The notes beneath the pieces are model-generated. The model searched no databases. It had not been told where the DNA came from and worked only from the letters and a program-made list of their open reading frames with translations. 64,000 nt of DNA. It comes from REEP01 sp964517265 (GTDB taxonomy: Bacteria > Pseudomonadota > Alphaproteobacteria > Rhodospirillales > Defluviicoccaceae). This document shows positions 1 to 8,561 of the stretch, piece after piece. The number at the start of each line of letters is the position of its first letter. The stretch's first letter is position 1. The position numbers and the translations under genes are program-made. The stretch spans positions 1 through 64,000 of the forward strand of contig CAZFBS010000007.1 of NCBI GenBank assembly GCA_964517265.1, in the 5' to 3' direction.

Positions 1-134
1 ATTGAAGGCTTGATCCGCACCGCAGAGGCTGGGGCGTCCTGTCCGCAGGACCCCCGCGGGGCCTTGCGCGGGACCTCCTGAAGAGTGGAAGATCGGCTCA
101 TTCGAGCGAAAGGCAAATCTTGGCCAGGGAACAA
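1..134. other. Region downstream of the Gfo/Idh gene, no supported gene
   Basis: No gene can be supported here. A minus-strand frame stays open from an ATG at 99-101 to the window edge (33 codons), but it matches nothing I recognise and overlaps the strong hairpin at 31-55. In many alphaproteobacteria lpxB follows the Gfo/Idh gene; that gene is not recognisable in these bases. Confidence 0.4.
31..55 (-). terminator. GC-rich hairpin after the Gfo/Idh gene
   Basis: The arms GGGG-GTCCTG and CAGGAC-CCCC pair over 10 bp, with one bulged C and a TCCG loop. The hairpin lies about 80 bases past the stop of the minus-strand oxidoreductase. There is no T run on either side, so an intrinsic terminator is possible but not proven. 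Confidence 0.35.
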
Positions 135-1136
135 TTACGTTTCCACTCGGTCGACCTTTGCTTCGAGCTGGCGCTGCACGAACAGGCGGTGTTGCTCGAG
201 GCTGTCCCGAATCCGCATCGCCGTCTCCAGAGCAAGGCGGCCGGCTTCTCCGCTGACAATTGGAGGCAGCTGGCCGCGCACGGCATCGAGGAACGCCTCG
301 ATCTGTCGCTCCAGACTGTCGCCTTCCACCAGCGTCTGCTCGTCGATGCTGATATTTGGCATCCCCTCGTCGGCGGCGATTTTGCGGGCAACCAGAAGTT
401 TTTGAGTAAGAAAATCCACTGAAAGATAAGCGCTCGGTTGAAAGATTCTCATCTTGCGCTCGTTCTTGAGGCTGATGCGGCTGGCGGTGATGTTGGCAAC
501 GCAGCCGTTGGCAAAGCGGATCCGGCAGCTGGCAATATCCTCAAGAGCGGAGAGCACGGGTGCGCCGACGGCGTCGACGCCGGTGACGGGCGCATCGACC
601 AGGGACAAGACCAGATCAATGTCATGAATCATCAAATCGAGCACGATGCTGACGTCGGTGCCCCGCAGGCGGAAGGGGGAAATGCGGTTGGCCTCGATGT
701 AGAGAGGGCGGTGCACGACCCCGTCCATCGCCTGACGCGCGGACGAGAAGCGCTCAAGGTGTCCCACCTGCAGCACTACGTTTCGCTTGCGGGCGGCTTC
801 GATCAGATCGTCCGCTTCCTCAAGAGTACTCGCAATTGGCTTTTCGACTAGAACGTGAACGCCCTGCTCAAGAAAAGCTTTCGCGATTTCGTGATGAGAA
901 CGTGTCGGCACGACCACACTGACCGCATCGACCTCTCTCAGCAGTGCCCGGTAGTCGCTGACGGCGCGGGTGCCAAGTTCGGCCGCCACCTGTTCCGCCC
1001 GTACCGGATTGGCGTCGCATACCGCCACCAGCTCAGAAGCACCGTGGGCGGCGTACTTTTGCGCATGATAGCGCCCGAAATGACCCACGCCGATCGTCGC
1101 GGTCCTGAGAGTCCCGGGGTTGGTACCCCCGTTCAT
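135..1136 (-). CDS. Gfo/Idh/MocA family NAD(P)-dependent oxidoreductase
   Basis: A 333-residue protein of the Gfo/Idh/MocA family. The N-terminal Rossmann region holds the nucleotide-binding motif GVGHFGRYHA, and the family signature VEKPIA follows about 90 residues in. The C-terminal alpha/beta domain carries the conserved HDIDL helix. The ATG at 1136 is chosen because Rossmann homology begins a few residues later; a TTG at 1253, overlapping the gltA stop, would add 39 residues of unlikely sequence. It lies downstream of gltA on the same strand with 113 bases between. In related genomes a gene of this family sits in the lpxA-lpxI-lpxB neighbourhood, which suggests an envelope-sugar role. The substrate cannot be told from sequence. 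Confidence 0.85.
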   Translation of the reverse strand: MNGGTNPGTLRTATIGVGHFGRYHAQKYAAHGASELVAVCDANPVRAEQVAAELGTRAVSDYRALLREVDAVSVVVPTRSHHEIAKAFLEQGVHVLVEKPIASTLEEADDLIEAARKRNVVLQVGHLERFSSARQAMDGVVHRPLYIEANRISPFRLRGTDVSIVLDLMIHDIDLVLSLVDAPVTGVDAVGAPVLSALEDIASCRIRFANGCVANITASRISLKNERKMRIFQPSAYLSVDFLTQKLLVARKIAADEGMPNISIDEQTLVEGDSLERQIEAFLDAVRGQLPPIVSGEAGRLALETAMRIRDSLEQHRLFVQRQLEAKVDRVET

Positions 1137-1249
1137 GCTGCGCTGGTCCTCGGCGCTCCGCTGGCGTCGTAGCAGCCTTCTAGCGGAGCGGGGAACGAGG
1201 CCGGATCGGCTCCCGGATGGGGCGCCGGCTGGAGCACAAGCATGCTCAG

Positions 1250-2575
1250 TCAAACTCGCTGGGCGAGCAGCTTGAAGTCGCGGGAGGTGGCGCCGGTATA
1301 GAGCTGACGCGGACGCCCAATCTTCTGACTAGGATCCTCGATCATCTCGTTCCACTGGGCGATCCAGCCAACGGTTCTAGCAACTGCGAACAGGACCGTA
1401 AACATCGAGGTGGGTATTCCCATTGCCCTGAAGATGATCCCGGAATAGAAGTCGACGTTGGGATAAAGCTTTTTCTTGATAAAGAACTCATCTTCCAAGG
1501 CGATTCGCTCCAGTTCCATCGCAAGTTCCAAAAGGGGGTCGTCACGAACCCCAAGCTCGTCAAGGACCTCGTTACAGCTCTGTCGCATGATCTTGGCGCG
1601 GGGGTCGTAGTTCTTGTAGACACGGTGGCCAAATCCCATCAGGCGAAAGGAATCGCTCGGATCCTTGGCACGTTTGACGTATTCGGAAATTCGGCTGACG
1701 TCGCCGATCTCCTCCAGCATCCGCAATACCGCTTCGTTGGCACCGCCATGCGCGGGCCCCCACAGCGAGGCGATGCCGGCGGCGACACAGGCAAATGGAT
1801 TGGCACCGCTCGAGCCGGCAAGGCGGACAGTGGAAGTTGAGGCATTCTGTTCATGATCGGCATGAAGGATGAGAATCCGATCCATCGCCCGGGCGAGTAC
1901 CGGATTGACGATATAGGGCTCGCAGGGGTTGGCGAACAGCATGTGCAGGAAGTTTTCAGAATACTTGAGCTCGTTGCGCGGGTAGATGAACGGCTGACCG
2001 ATGGCATACTTGTAGGCCCATGCGGCGATGGTCGCCATTTTCGCAATCATCCGGTATGAGGCCACCATCCGATGGCGCGGATTGGTAATGTCGGTACTGT
2101 CATGGTAGAAAGCCGACAACGCACCGACAACGCCGACCATGACCGCCATCGGATGTGAATCCCGGCGGAAGCCATCGTAAAACTTGTGCATCTGTTCGTG
2201 CAGCATGGTGTGATAGGTCATGTCGTGCTCGAACTTGCGCTTCTGATCGGCGGTCGGTAGGTCGCCATAAAGGAGCAGATAGCAGACCTCCATGAAGTCC
2301 GAGTGTTCCGCAAGGTCCTGGATCGGATAGCCGCGATAGAGCAGGATGCCTTCGTCGCCATCAATGAATGTGATTGCCGATTCGCAGCTTCCGGTGGAGG
2401 TGAAGCCAGGATCAAAGGTGAAAAAGCCGGTGTCCTGGTAAAGATTGCGCACATCAATGACATCGGGTCCGATCGTTCCCGAAATGACCGGCAGCTCGAA
2501 CGTCCGGCCAGTGCTGTTGTCGATCAAGGTTACGGTACGGTTGATGCCGTCGTTTTTCAGGATCGTCTCATTCAT
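1250..2575 (-). CDS. gltA: Citrate synthase (type II)
   Basis: A 441-residue protein that condenses acetyl-CoA and oxaloacetate to citrate, the first step of the TCA cycle, in the cytoplasm. Active-site regions are visible: HADHEQNAST with a catalytic His, and GFGHRVYKNYDPRA with the second His and arginines. The length is normal for hexameric type II bacterial enzymes, and the N-terminal extension around TGSCES fits that type. The ATG at 2575 has GGGGA about 9 bases upstream; an upstream in-frame start at 2644 would add 23 arginine-rich residues not expected in the family. gltX lies upstream on the same strand. Confidence 0.95.
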   Translation of the reverse strand: MNETILKNDGINRTVTLIDNSTGRTFELPVISGTIGPDVIDVRNLYQDTGFFTFDPGFTSTGSCESAITFIDGDEGILLYRGYPIQDLAEHSDFMEVCYLLLYGDLPTADQKRKFEHDMTYHTMLHEQMHKFYDGFRRDSHPMAVMVGVVGALSAFYHDSTDITNPRHRMVASYRMIAKMATIAAWAYKYAIGQPFIYPRNELKYSENFLHMLFANPCEPYIVNPVLARAMDRILILHADHEQNASTSTVRLAGSSGANPFACVAAGIASLWGPAHGGANEAVLRMLEEIGDVSRISEYVKRAKDPSDSFRLMGFGHRVYKNYDPRAKIMRQSCNEVLDELGVRDDPLLELAMELERIALEDEFFIKKKLYPNVDFYSGIIFRAMGIPTSMFTVLFAVARTVGWIAQWNEMIEDPSQKIGRPRQLYTGATSRDFKLLAQRV

Positions 2576-2746
2576 CGGTACTTCCCCATCCTTCTCGCTC
2601 CTTCTTCTGGCCCATCCCTGTAGCCTGTCGTTCTGGCTCGTCATTCGCCCCCACCGGTTGTCCGCTTTGCCGGCAGTACAAGCGGTCCGCCACCCGGAGC
2701 GAGCATCGTAAGTGAACGAGACGACGATGGGCCGCAGCGGATTTCA

Positions 2747-4159
2747 TCATCCCGGCTCAACGCTGTCGAGGGCATCTTGCAGCCTGCCAAGCGTCTCGTC
2801 CTTGCCAAGAACATCCATCACTTCGAATAATGGGGGCGAGACCGTCGAGCCCGTCAACGCTGCGCGTAAGGGTTGTGCGACGTCCCGCAACGCCAGTCCC
2901 TTCGCTGCCAGGAAATCACGGATTACGCTTTCGATCGCCGCCGCAGACCATTTCTCGATCGTGACCAGCACCGGCGCGAGAGCGGTGAGGTGACCGGCCC
3001 CCTTTTGTATGACTGTCGCTGCCTTTGCCGCGATCACAATCGGCCGAGGAAGCACATACACGTTCGCACTGTCCGCCAGTTCGAGGATCGTCTTCGCTCG
3101 CTCCTTGAGGCCAAGCATCCCGCGCAGCAGCCGCTCCTCCGCGTGCTCCGCTAGCGGGCCTGCAGATGCGGTACGAAGATGCGCCATCACCAGTTCGGCA
3201 ATCCGTCCATTGTCGGCTTGGCGCAGATAGTGAGCGTTCAGATTTAAAAGCTTGGCGGGATCGAAGCGGGCCGGCGAGCGGCCGACTGTGGTGAGGTCGA
3301 ACCAAGCGATTGCCTGCTCGCGGCTGATGATCTCGTCATCGCCGTGGCTCCATCCGAGGCGCAGCAGGTAATTACACAGAGCTTCCGGCAGGATGCCCTG
3401 TTCGCGGTAGGCTTCGACGCCAAGGGCCCCGTGCCGTTTGGATAGCTTGGCGCCGTCCGGACCGTGAATCAGCGGGATATGAGCAAACTGTGGCGGCTCC
3501 CATCCCATTGCTCGATAAAGATGATACTGCCGGAACGCGTTGGTCAGATGATCGTCGCCTCGAACGACATGGGTAACGCCCATGTCGTGATCGTCAACCA
3601 CGACAGCGAGCATGTAAGTCGGGCTTCCATCGGCCCGCAGCAGCACCATGTCATCAAGCTGGTCGTTTGCCACCGTCACGGTCCCCTGAACCATGTCCGC
3701 AATCATGGTCTTCCCTTCTGCAGGCGCACGAAACCGAACCACCGGCGCGACATCCTTGGGAGCGGTCTGCGGATCCCGGTCGCGCCAGCGCCCATCGTAC
3801 CGCATGGGTTTGCCGCTTGCCCGAGCCGCTTGCCGCATCTCCGCCAGTTCACCGGCGCTTGCGTAGCAGAGGTAGGCATGACCCTTGTCGAGCAGGTGCC
3901 GGGCCACCTCGACGTGGCGCCCGGCCCGGGCGAACTGTGAAACAGCGTCACCATCCCAGCCAAGGTCGAGCCACGTCAGGCCCTCGATGATGGCGGCGAC
4001 CGCCGCATCGGTCGAACGCGCCTGGTCGGTGTCTTCGATCCGCAGAAGAAAATGTCCCTGGTGATGGCGGGCGAACAGCCAGTTGAACAGCGCGGTTCGG
4101 GCGCCACCGATGTGAAGGTAGCCCGTGGGGGAGGGTGCGAAGCGGGTGACGACGGACAT
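2747..4159 (-). CDS. gltX: Glutamate--tRNA ligase
   Basis: A 470-residue class I aminoacyl-tRNA synthetase charging tRNA-Glu (and possibly tRNA-Gln) with glutamate. The HIGH-type motif is seen as PTGYLHIGGARTAL near residue 11 and the KMSKS-type motif as KLSKRHG near residue 240. The DTDQ segment of the active site follows the first motif. The C-terminal third is the helical anticodon-binding domain. Length is normal for the bacterial enzyme. The ATG at 4159 directly precedes the conserved VTRFAPSPTG start. Alphaproteobacteria often have two GltX paralogues; which one this is cannot be decided here. Confidence 0.95.
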   Translation of the reverse strand: MSVVTRFAPSPTGYLHIGGARTALFNWLFARHHQGHFLLRIEDTDQARSTDAAVAAIIEGLTWLDLGWDGDAVSQFARAGRHVEVARHLLDKGHAYLCYASAGELAEMRQAARASGKPMRYDGRWRDRDPQTAPKDVAPVVRFRAPAEGKTMIADMVQGTVTVANDQLDDMVLLRADGSPTYMLAVVVDDHDMGVTHVVRGDDHLTNAFRQYHLYRAMGWEPPQFAHIPLIHGPDGAKLSKRHGALGVEAYREQGILPEALCNYLLRLGWSHGDDEIISREQAIAWFDLTTVGRSPARFDPAKLLNLNAHYLRQADNGRIAELVMAHLRTASAGPLAEHAEERLLRGMLGLKERAKTILELADSANVYVLPRPIVIAAKAATVIQKGAGHLTALAPVLVTIEKWSAAAIESVIRDFLAAKGLALRDVAQPLRAALTGSTVSPPLFEVMDVLGKDETLGRLQDALDSVEPG

Positions 4160-4330
4160 CGGCGACGGTAGCCCTCAGCGGCGATAGGACGAATGTGACG
4201 GCATGCATCTAACACATTTCGCGGCAAAGCGTGAGCAGGCAGGGGGCAGGCACGACTGGGGCCTCCGTTCCTCGCGTGATACTCTCGCCTTGACGGGAAC
4301 AGCAGATACACGGAATGACGAGGAACGACC

Positions 4331-4759
4331 ATGGCTGTGATTGTTCATTGCGACACTTTCGATGTTTCCATGCAAACGGGGCCCGACGTGGCCGACATCA
4401 CCGCCGCGCTGAATCGAGTCGTCAGCGGATCAGGGGTGAAGGAGGGTAGCGCCCAGGTCTGTGCAGTCGGCTCGACGGGTTCGCTTACCACCATCGAATA
4501 TGAACCCGGCGCGGTCACTGACTTGAAGGATGCCATTCGACGATTGGCACCGCCCGAGATGACCTACGCACATGAAATGACCTGGCATGACGGGAACGGC
4601 CATAGTCATGTTCAGGCCGCCTTGTTGGGGCCGTCCCTCGTCGTTCCTGTTCGCGTCGGGCGGCTTCGCCTCGGGACATGGCAACAGGTCATCCTGATCA
4701 ATCATGACAACCGTCCCCGGCGCCGTCCCGTCGAAGTGACGGTTTTGGGCAATTCCTGA
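4331..4759 (+). CDS. YjbQ family protein (UPF0047)
   Basis: A 142-residue protein matching the YjbQ/UPF0047 family along its whole length. The conserved C-terminal segments are clear: TTIEYEPG, then DGNGHSHVQAALLGPSL, then LGTWQQVILINHD with the buried metal-site histidines. Members have been linked to a weak thiamine-phosphate synthase activity, but the true cellular role is unsettled. GAGGAA lies 7 bases before the ATG. It is divergent from gltX across 171 bases, so both promoters must lie in 4160-4330. Confidence 0.85.
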   Translation: MAVIVHCDTFDVSMQTGPDVADITAALNRVVSGSGVKEGSAQVCAVGSTGSLTTIEYEPGAVTDLKDAIRRLAPPEMTYAHEMTWHDGNGHSHVQAALLGPSLVVPVRVGRLRLGTWQQVILINHDNRPRRRPVEVTVLGNS

Positions 4760-5087
4760 CCAGCGTCGCAGCTTTTGTCCCCTGCCTGACGAGAAAAGGT
4801 CGATGGCCCTTACAGGAGTGTTGAGATGCGACGACGCGTGGAATGACATGCGCGGAGTTCAAACATTAGAAACCGGCAAGAAAAAGTGCACCGCAACAAT
4901 CTTTTTGCGGTGCAATAAAACAAGCCTGTATCGCATCTTGCAGAAAAAGCCTTTGTTGGATTGGCTTAGGATATGTTTATATAGTTATCGTGGAGGAAAC
5001 AGGAGGTTTGCAACTGGGCTCGACGGAGAGGCTCGCAACGCTGCAAAAAAAAGTGCCCGGCACCTCCCCAGGACGCGAATTATTGGA
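4760..5087. other. A+T-richer gene-free stretch with inverted repeat
   Basis: This 328-base stretch is visibly richer in A and T than its neighbours. It holds a perfect 10-bp inverted repeat (4887-4914), A runs at 4881-4885 and 5045-5052, and a candidate -10 region near 4975-4990 (TATATAGTTAT) followed by GGAGG-like purines. An open frame crosses it in phase with the small gene at 5088, but its translation looks non-coding. Confidence 0.5.
4887..4914. repeat. Perfect 10-bp inverted repeat, candidate operator or hairpin
   Basis: TGCACCGCAA and TTGCGGTGCA pair perfectly over 10 bp around the 8-base spacer CAATCTTT. Read on the minus strand the stem is followed by CTTTTT, as in an intrinsic terminator, but no minus-strand gene ends here. 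Read on the plus strand it lies about 170 bases upstream of the small gene at 5088 and could be a repressor site. Confidence 0.6.
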
Positions 5088-5324
5088 ATGCTGCATCTAC
5101 CGAGGAATGGACACAGAATTTACGAAGTCGCCATCTACAATACGAATGTTCGCCAGCTAGTGATGCAGAACCGGAGGCATTCGTACGTCGATGATCGCTG
5201 GGCCATACCGCAAACGTGCAATGTCGTCGCGCGTGACGAAGCAGAAGCTCGAGAGCTGATTGCGGAACGATTTCCACCCGCGGAAGGTTTCGTGATCCAG
5301 GGAATGCACCAGAGCCGCTATTGA
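5088..5324 (+). CDS. Small conserved hypothetical protein
   Basis: A 78-residue protein of unknown function. It has a compact alpha/beta look: YEVAIYNTNVRQLV, then HSYVDDRWA, then the segment VVARDEAEARELIAERFPP, ending FVIQGMHQSRY. Small proteins of this pattern are, from memory, common as hypotheticals in Rhodospirillales. The ATG at 5088 is chosen because the upstream in-frame sequence to 4803 is lysine- and arginine-rich and unlike protein. It stands alone, after an A+T-rich leader with an inverted repeat. No function is offered. Confidence 0.6.
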   Translation: MLHLPRNGHRIYEVAIYNTNVRQLVMQNRRHSYVDDRWAIPQTCNVVARDEAEARELIAERFPPAEGFVIQGMHQSRY

Positions 5325-5549
5325 TCCCGCTGTGCCGAAATATCGGCTGCGGCCATTCGTGACCCGTCGGTTGTGGGCAAATGGCAAGCGTGGCAGAGAA
5401 TGCCGCTCAGTCCGGCGGATCCACGTGGCTGAAGATCGAAGGAGTGTCCTTCCTGGGTTTTTTCCCCGGAACCACGCGTTCAGCAAAAGGCTCGGGATAG
5501 TGCGGCTGTTCACTGGGCGTTGCACAAGCATGAGACGTAGGGGCTCTTG

Positions 5550-6389
5550 ATGTACGTCAGCGATTTGCTGAAGGGCAAACGGGTGCTGATTACCGGCGGT
5601 GGCTCCGGTCTCGGCAGGAGCACCGCAAAACGAATTATGGAACTCGGCGCGCAGCCGATCATCTGCGGGCGGCGCGAAAACGTGCTGGAAGAGACAGCGT
5701 CGTCCCTTTCGGATGAAACAGGCGGCTCCGTTTCCTGGAAGCGGCTCGACATTCGTGATCCGGATGGAGTCGAGGCGACGGTGGCGGCGATCTGGGAGGA
5801 GGGGCCACTAGATGCGTTGATCAATAACGCCGCCGGAAACTTCCTTGCCCGCACCGAAGACCTCTCCCATCGCGCCGTCGATGCTGTGGTCAGCATCGTT
5901 CTCCATGGCACCGCCTACATGACATTGGCCTGCGGGAGGCGCTGGATCGCCGACCGGCGGCCCGGCAATGTCGTCTCCATTGTCACGACCTACGCCTGGA
6001 CCGGATCGGCGTACGTCGTGCCCTCGGCCATGGGCAAGGCAGCGGTGCTGGCAATGACCCGCAGCCTCGCGGTAGGATGGGGACCGAAAGGCGTGCGCCT
6101 CAACGCGATCGCCCCGGGACCGTTTCCCACCCCTGGGGCGTGGGAGCGCTTGGTGCCACGACCGGATTTGGCGAAGACGTTCGAAAGGCGCAACCCGTTG
6201 GGTCGCCCCGGCCGCCACGACGAGTTCACCAATCTCGTTGCCTACCTTTTGGCCGACCAGTCAGCCTACATCAATGGCGAGGTGCTCACCATCGACGGTG
6301 GCGAGTGGCTCGCAGGAGCCGGCCAATTCAATTTTGCCAGCAGCCTTACCGACGCCGAGTGGCAGGAACTCGGCACCCGGAAACGGTAA
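5550..6389 (+). CDS. SDR oxidoreductase, 2,4-dienoyl-CoA reductase type
   Basis: A 279-residue short-chain dehydrogenase. The NADP(H) loop is TGGGSGLG near residue 18 and NNAAGN follows near residue 92. The usual YxxxK is replaced by SAMGK within VVPSAMGKAA, the arrangement of the 2,4-dienoyl-CoA reductase branch, where Ser and Lys keep position and the Tyr lies elsewhere. The likely role is reduction of dienoyl-CoA intermediates in unsaturated fatty acid oxidation. The ATG at 5550 is preferred over a TTG three bases earlier. It is convergent with the flavoprotein gene, ending 9 bases from that gene's stop. Confidence 0.8.
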   Translation: MYVSDLLKGKRVLITGGGSGLGRSTAKRIMELGAQPIICGRRENVLEETASSLSDETGGSVSWKRLDIRDPDGVEATVAAIWEEGPLDALINNAAGNFLARTEDLSHRAVDAVVSIVLHGTAYMTLACGRRWIADRRPGNVVSIVTTYAWTGSAYVVPSAMGKAAVLAMTRSLAVGWGPKGVRLNAIAPGPFPTPGAWERLVPRPDLAKTFERRNPLGRPGRHDEFTNLVAYLLADQSAYINGEVLTIDGGEWLAGAGQFNFASSLTDAEWQELGTRKR

Positions 6390-6398
6390 GGCAGAGGC

Positions 6399-7538
6399 TC
6401 AAGCCGATGACGCGTGAGGGACGGCGCTCAGGCGATCCAGCACGGCGTCGGCAATCGCGAGAGAGGCGGTGAGACCAGGCGATTCGATCCCGTAAAGGCA
6501 AACCAATTCCGGTACGCCATGCACCTCCGCGCCCTGAATGAGGAAGTCGGCCGCCACGGCGTCTCCTGGTGCCTGCACTTTTGGGCGGATACCGGCATAG
6601 GCCGGCTGAAGTGCGCCATCCGGCAGACTGGGCCAGTACCGGCGGATCGCGGCATAGAAGCCGTCCGCTCGCTTGATGTCGACATCGTAGTTCTCGTGAT
6701 CAACCCATTCCACATCGGGGCCGAATCGCCCCTGCCCCGCCAGATCCAGGGTGTAGTGCGTGCCGAGCCCGGCGACGCCCGGAACCGGATAGACCAGACG
6801 GCGGAACGGCGCCCTACCGGAGAGCGAAAAATAGCTGCCCTTGGCCCGGTAGAGCGGCGGGATGGTTGCTGCTGGAATGCCGGAAATGGAGGCGGCGATC
6901 CGCTGAGCCCCGAGCCCGGCACAGTTAACCACCGTTTTGCACAGAATGGTGAGCGGCTCGGCGCCGCCTATGCGAAGGCGGATGCGGCCGTCGGCAATAG
7001 TCCCGCCGGTGACGGGACTGCGCAAGGCCAAGGTGGCCCCGCAATCTTCCGCGTCTCCCTGCAGACTGAGCATGTAGGCGTGGCTATCGAGGATACCAGT
7101 CGAGGGAGAGAACAGGGCGGTCACGCATGAGAGTGCCGGCTCGAGCGCTTGAGCGTCAACAGCGTCCAACCATTGCAGGTCGAGGACGCCATTTGCCGCC
7201 GCCTTCGCCGCAAGAGCGTGAAGTTGAGCGACTTCGGCATCCGTCGTCGCCACGATCAACTTGCCGCAGCGACGATGGGCAATGTCACGGTCCGCAAGAT
7301 AGCGGTAAAGTAGCTTCTGACCGTCAACGCACAACCCAGCCTTCAAGCTGCCTTGCGGATAGTAGATGCCGGCATGAATGACTTCCGAGTTGCGCGAACT
7401 GACGCCGGTACCGATCGCACCGGCAGCTTCCAGCACAACGACCTCTCGCCCCGCGATTGCCAACGCCCGGGCGACGGCCAAACCGATGACGCCGGCGCCG
7501 ATGACTGCGCAATCCAACCTCTCATCCATCACCAGCAT
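6399..7538 (-). CDS. FAD-dependent oxidoreductase, L-2-hydroxyglutarate dehydrogenase-like
   Basis: A 379-residue flavoprotein of the DAO family. The FAD-binding motif is GAGVIGLAVARAL, and SSRNSEVIHAGIYYP is the signature of the L-2-hydroxyglutarate dehydrogenase/oxidase (LhgO) group. The C-terminal GIRPKVQ and GIESPGLTASLAIA segments also match. It likely oxidises a small 2-hydroxy acid at the inner membrane face and passes electrons to quinone. Two starts are possible, ATG at 7538 or at 7529; the second puts the Rossmann fold nearer the N-terminus. The substrate is inferred from family only. Confidence 0.85.
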   Translation of the reverse strand: MLVMDERLDCAVIGAGVIGLAVARALAIAGREVVVLEAAGAIGTGVSSRNSEVIHAGIYYPQGSLKAGLCVDGQKLLYRYLADRDIAHRRCGKLIVATTDAEVAQLHALAAKAAANGVLDLQWLDAVDAQALEPALSCVTALFSPSTGILDSHAYMLSLQGDAEDCGATLALRSPVTGGTIADGRIRLRIGGAEPLTILCKTVVNCAGLGAQRIAASISGIPAATIPPLYRAKGSYFSLSGRAPFRRLVYPVPGVAGLGTHYTLDLAGQGRFGPDVEWVDHENYDVDIKRADGFYAAIRRYWPSLPDGALQPAYAGIRPKVQAPGDAVAADFLIQGAEVHGVPELVCLYGIESPGLTASLAIADAVLDRLSAVPHASSA

Positions 7539-7839
7539 CCCTATTCCGGCTGCTCAACGATTAGGCTGTCGAAGAGTGTCCCGGGCAAGCCAGGTTGATG
7601 TCCTCTCATGGTCGCGCGTCCTTGACGAGTGGCTACAGGATGATCGCAGCAGTGCCGGGAGGCCGGGCTCATGATATTTACGATCCGAACAGTGTTGCAG
7701 AGCGGCTCGCCACCGCGAAGGGGGAACGGGGGTGCTGCGACAGCGGCGTTACAGTACAGGGTGCATGGGGACCGCTGGCAACCCCCATAGAAGTCCTTAT
7801 CTCAATAAGGAATTGAGTGGACATGAGGGTGCATCGGCG
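7539..7839. promoter_or_regulatory. Divergent intergenic region with stacked inverted repeats
   Basis: This 301-base gap holds the promoters of the flavoprotein gene and of the VWA-J-domain pair. Near its right end are ATGGGG(7765-7770)/CCCCAT(7783-7788), then TCCTTAT(7794-7800)/ATAAGGA(7805-7811), and the competing CTCAAT(7801-7806)/ATTGAG(7812-7817). The last two share bases and cannot form together. No gene is seen. Confidence 0.45.
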
Positions 7840-8556
7840 ATGGCGACAGACGAGAGACGACTGCCGGATAAGGCCTCCGCTGCAAGAGACGTCGACTCCT
7901 TTCTCGCCAAGCTTGCGGCGACACCGAATGCAAGACCCTCCAGCCAACGAGGCCGGCTGATCTTCGCAATGGACGCGACGGCCAGCCGGCAACCGACATG
8001 GGATCACGCTGCCCAGATCCAGGGCGAGATGTTTCTCGCGACCGAGGCGCTGGGCGGCCTGGAATTGCAGTTGTGCTTTTATCGCGGATTCGGGGAATTC
8101 AAGGTCAGCCGATGGTTGTCCTGCTCGCAGGATCTGGTGCGGCTGATGACATCGGTCAATTGCCGGGCCGGCCAAACCCAGATCTATAAGGTGTTGAGTC
8201 ACGCTCTAAACGAAACACGGCAGCGGAAGGTGAGCGCGTTGGTGTTCGTGGGGGACTGTACGGAGGAAAATGTGGATCGCCTGGGCGCGCTGGCCGGGGA
8301 ACTTGGCGTTCACGGTGTTCCGGCCTTCGTGTTTCATGAAGGTCACGATCCGCATGCGGCCTTCGCCTTCAGAGAGATTGCAAGATTGTCCGGTGGAGCC
8401 TATTGCCGGTTCGATTCGGGCAGCGCCAGCACACTGAAGGACCTCTTGAGGGCCGTTGCCGTATTCGCGGCAGGGGGCCGGCCGGCGCTCCAGGATTTGG
8501 CCAGCCGCAGCAAAGGTGAGGTTCTGCAGATTGCCCGCCAGATGGAGGCTCGCTGA
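7840..8556 (+). CDS. VWA-domain-like protein paired with a membrane J-domain protein
   Basis: A 238-residue cytoplasmic protein with a von Willebrand A-like fold. The metal-site motif appears as DATAS within IFAMDATASRQ, a Thr follows in CRAGQTQ, and a further Asp lies in VFVGDCTEEN. No signal peptide or membrane segment is seen. The ATG at 7840 has GAGGG upstream; an in-frame start at 7732 would add 36 residues from the repeat-rich leader. It ends 5 bases before the next gene, so the two are co-transcribed. In alphaproteobacteria this pairing recurs, but the process it serves is not known to me. Confidence 0.75.
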   Translation: MATDERRLPDKASAARDVDSFLAKLAATPNARPSSQRGRLIFAMDATASRQPTWDHAAQIQGEMFLATEALGGLELQLCFYRGFGEFKVSRWLSCSQDLVRLMTSVNCRAGQTQIYKVLSHALNETRQRKVSALVFVGDCTEENVDRLGALAGELGVHGVPAFVFHEGHDPHAAFAFREIARLSGGAYCRFDSGSASTLKDLLRAVAVFAAGGRPALQDLASRSKGEVLQIARQMEAR

Positions 8557-8561
8557 CAGAC

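Noticed and set aside
1..101. Minus-strand partial frame from ATG at 99-101 to the window edge
   Set aside because: Only 33 codons are visible, the strong hairpin at 31-55 lies within it, and it does not resemble LpxB or any other expected neighbour.
4803..5087. In-frame upstream extension of the small gene at 5088
   Set aside because: The translation is lysine- and cysteine-scattered, crosses the inverted repeat and A runs, and does not look like protein.
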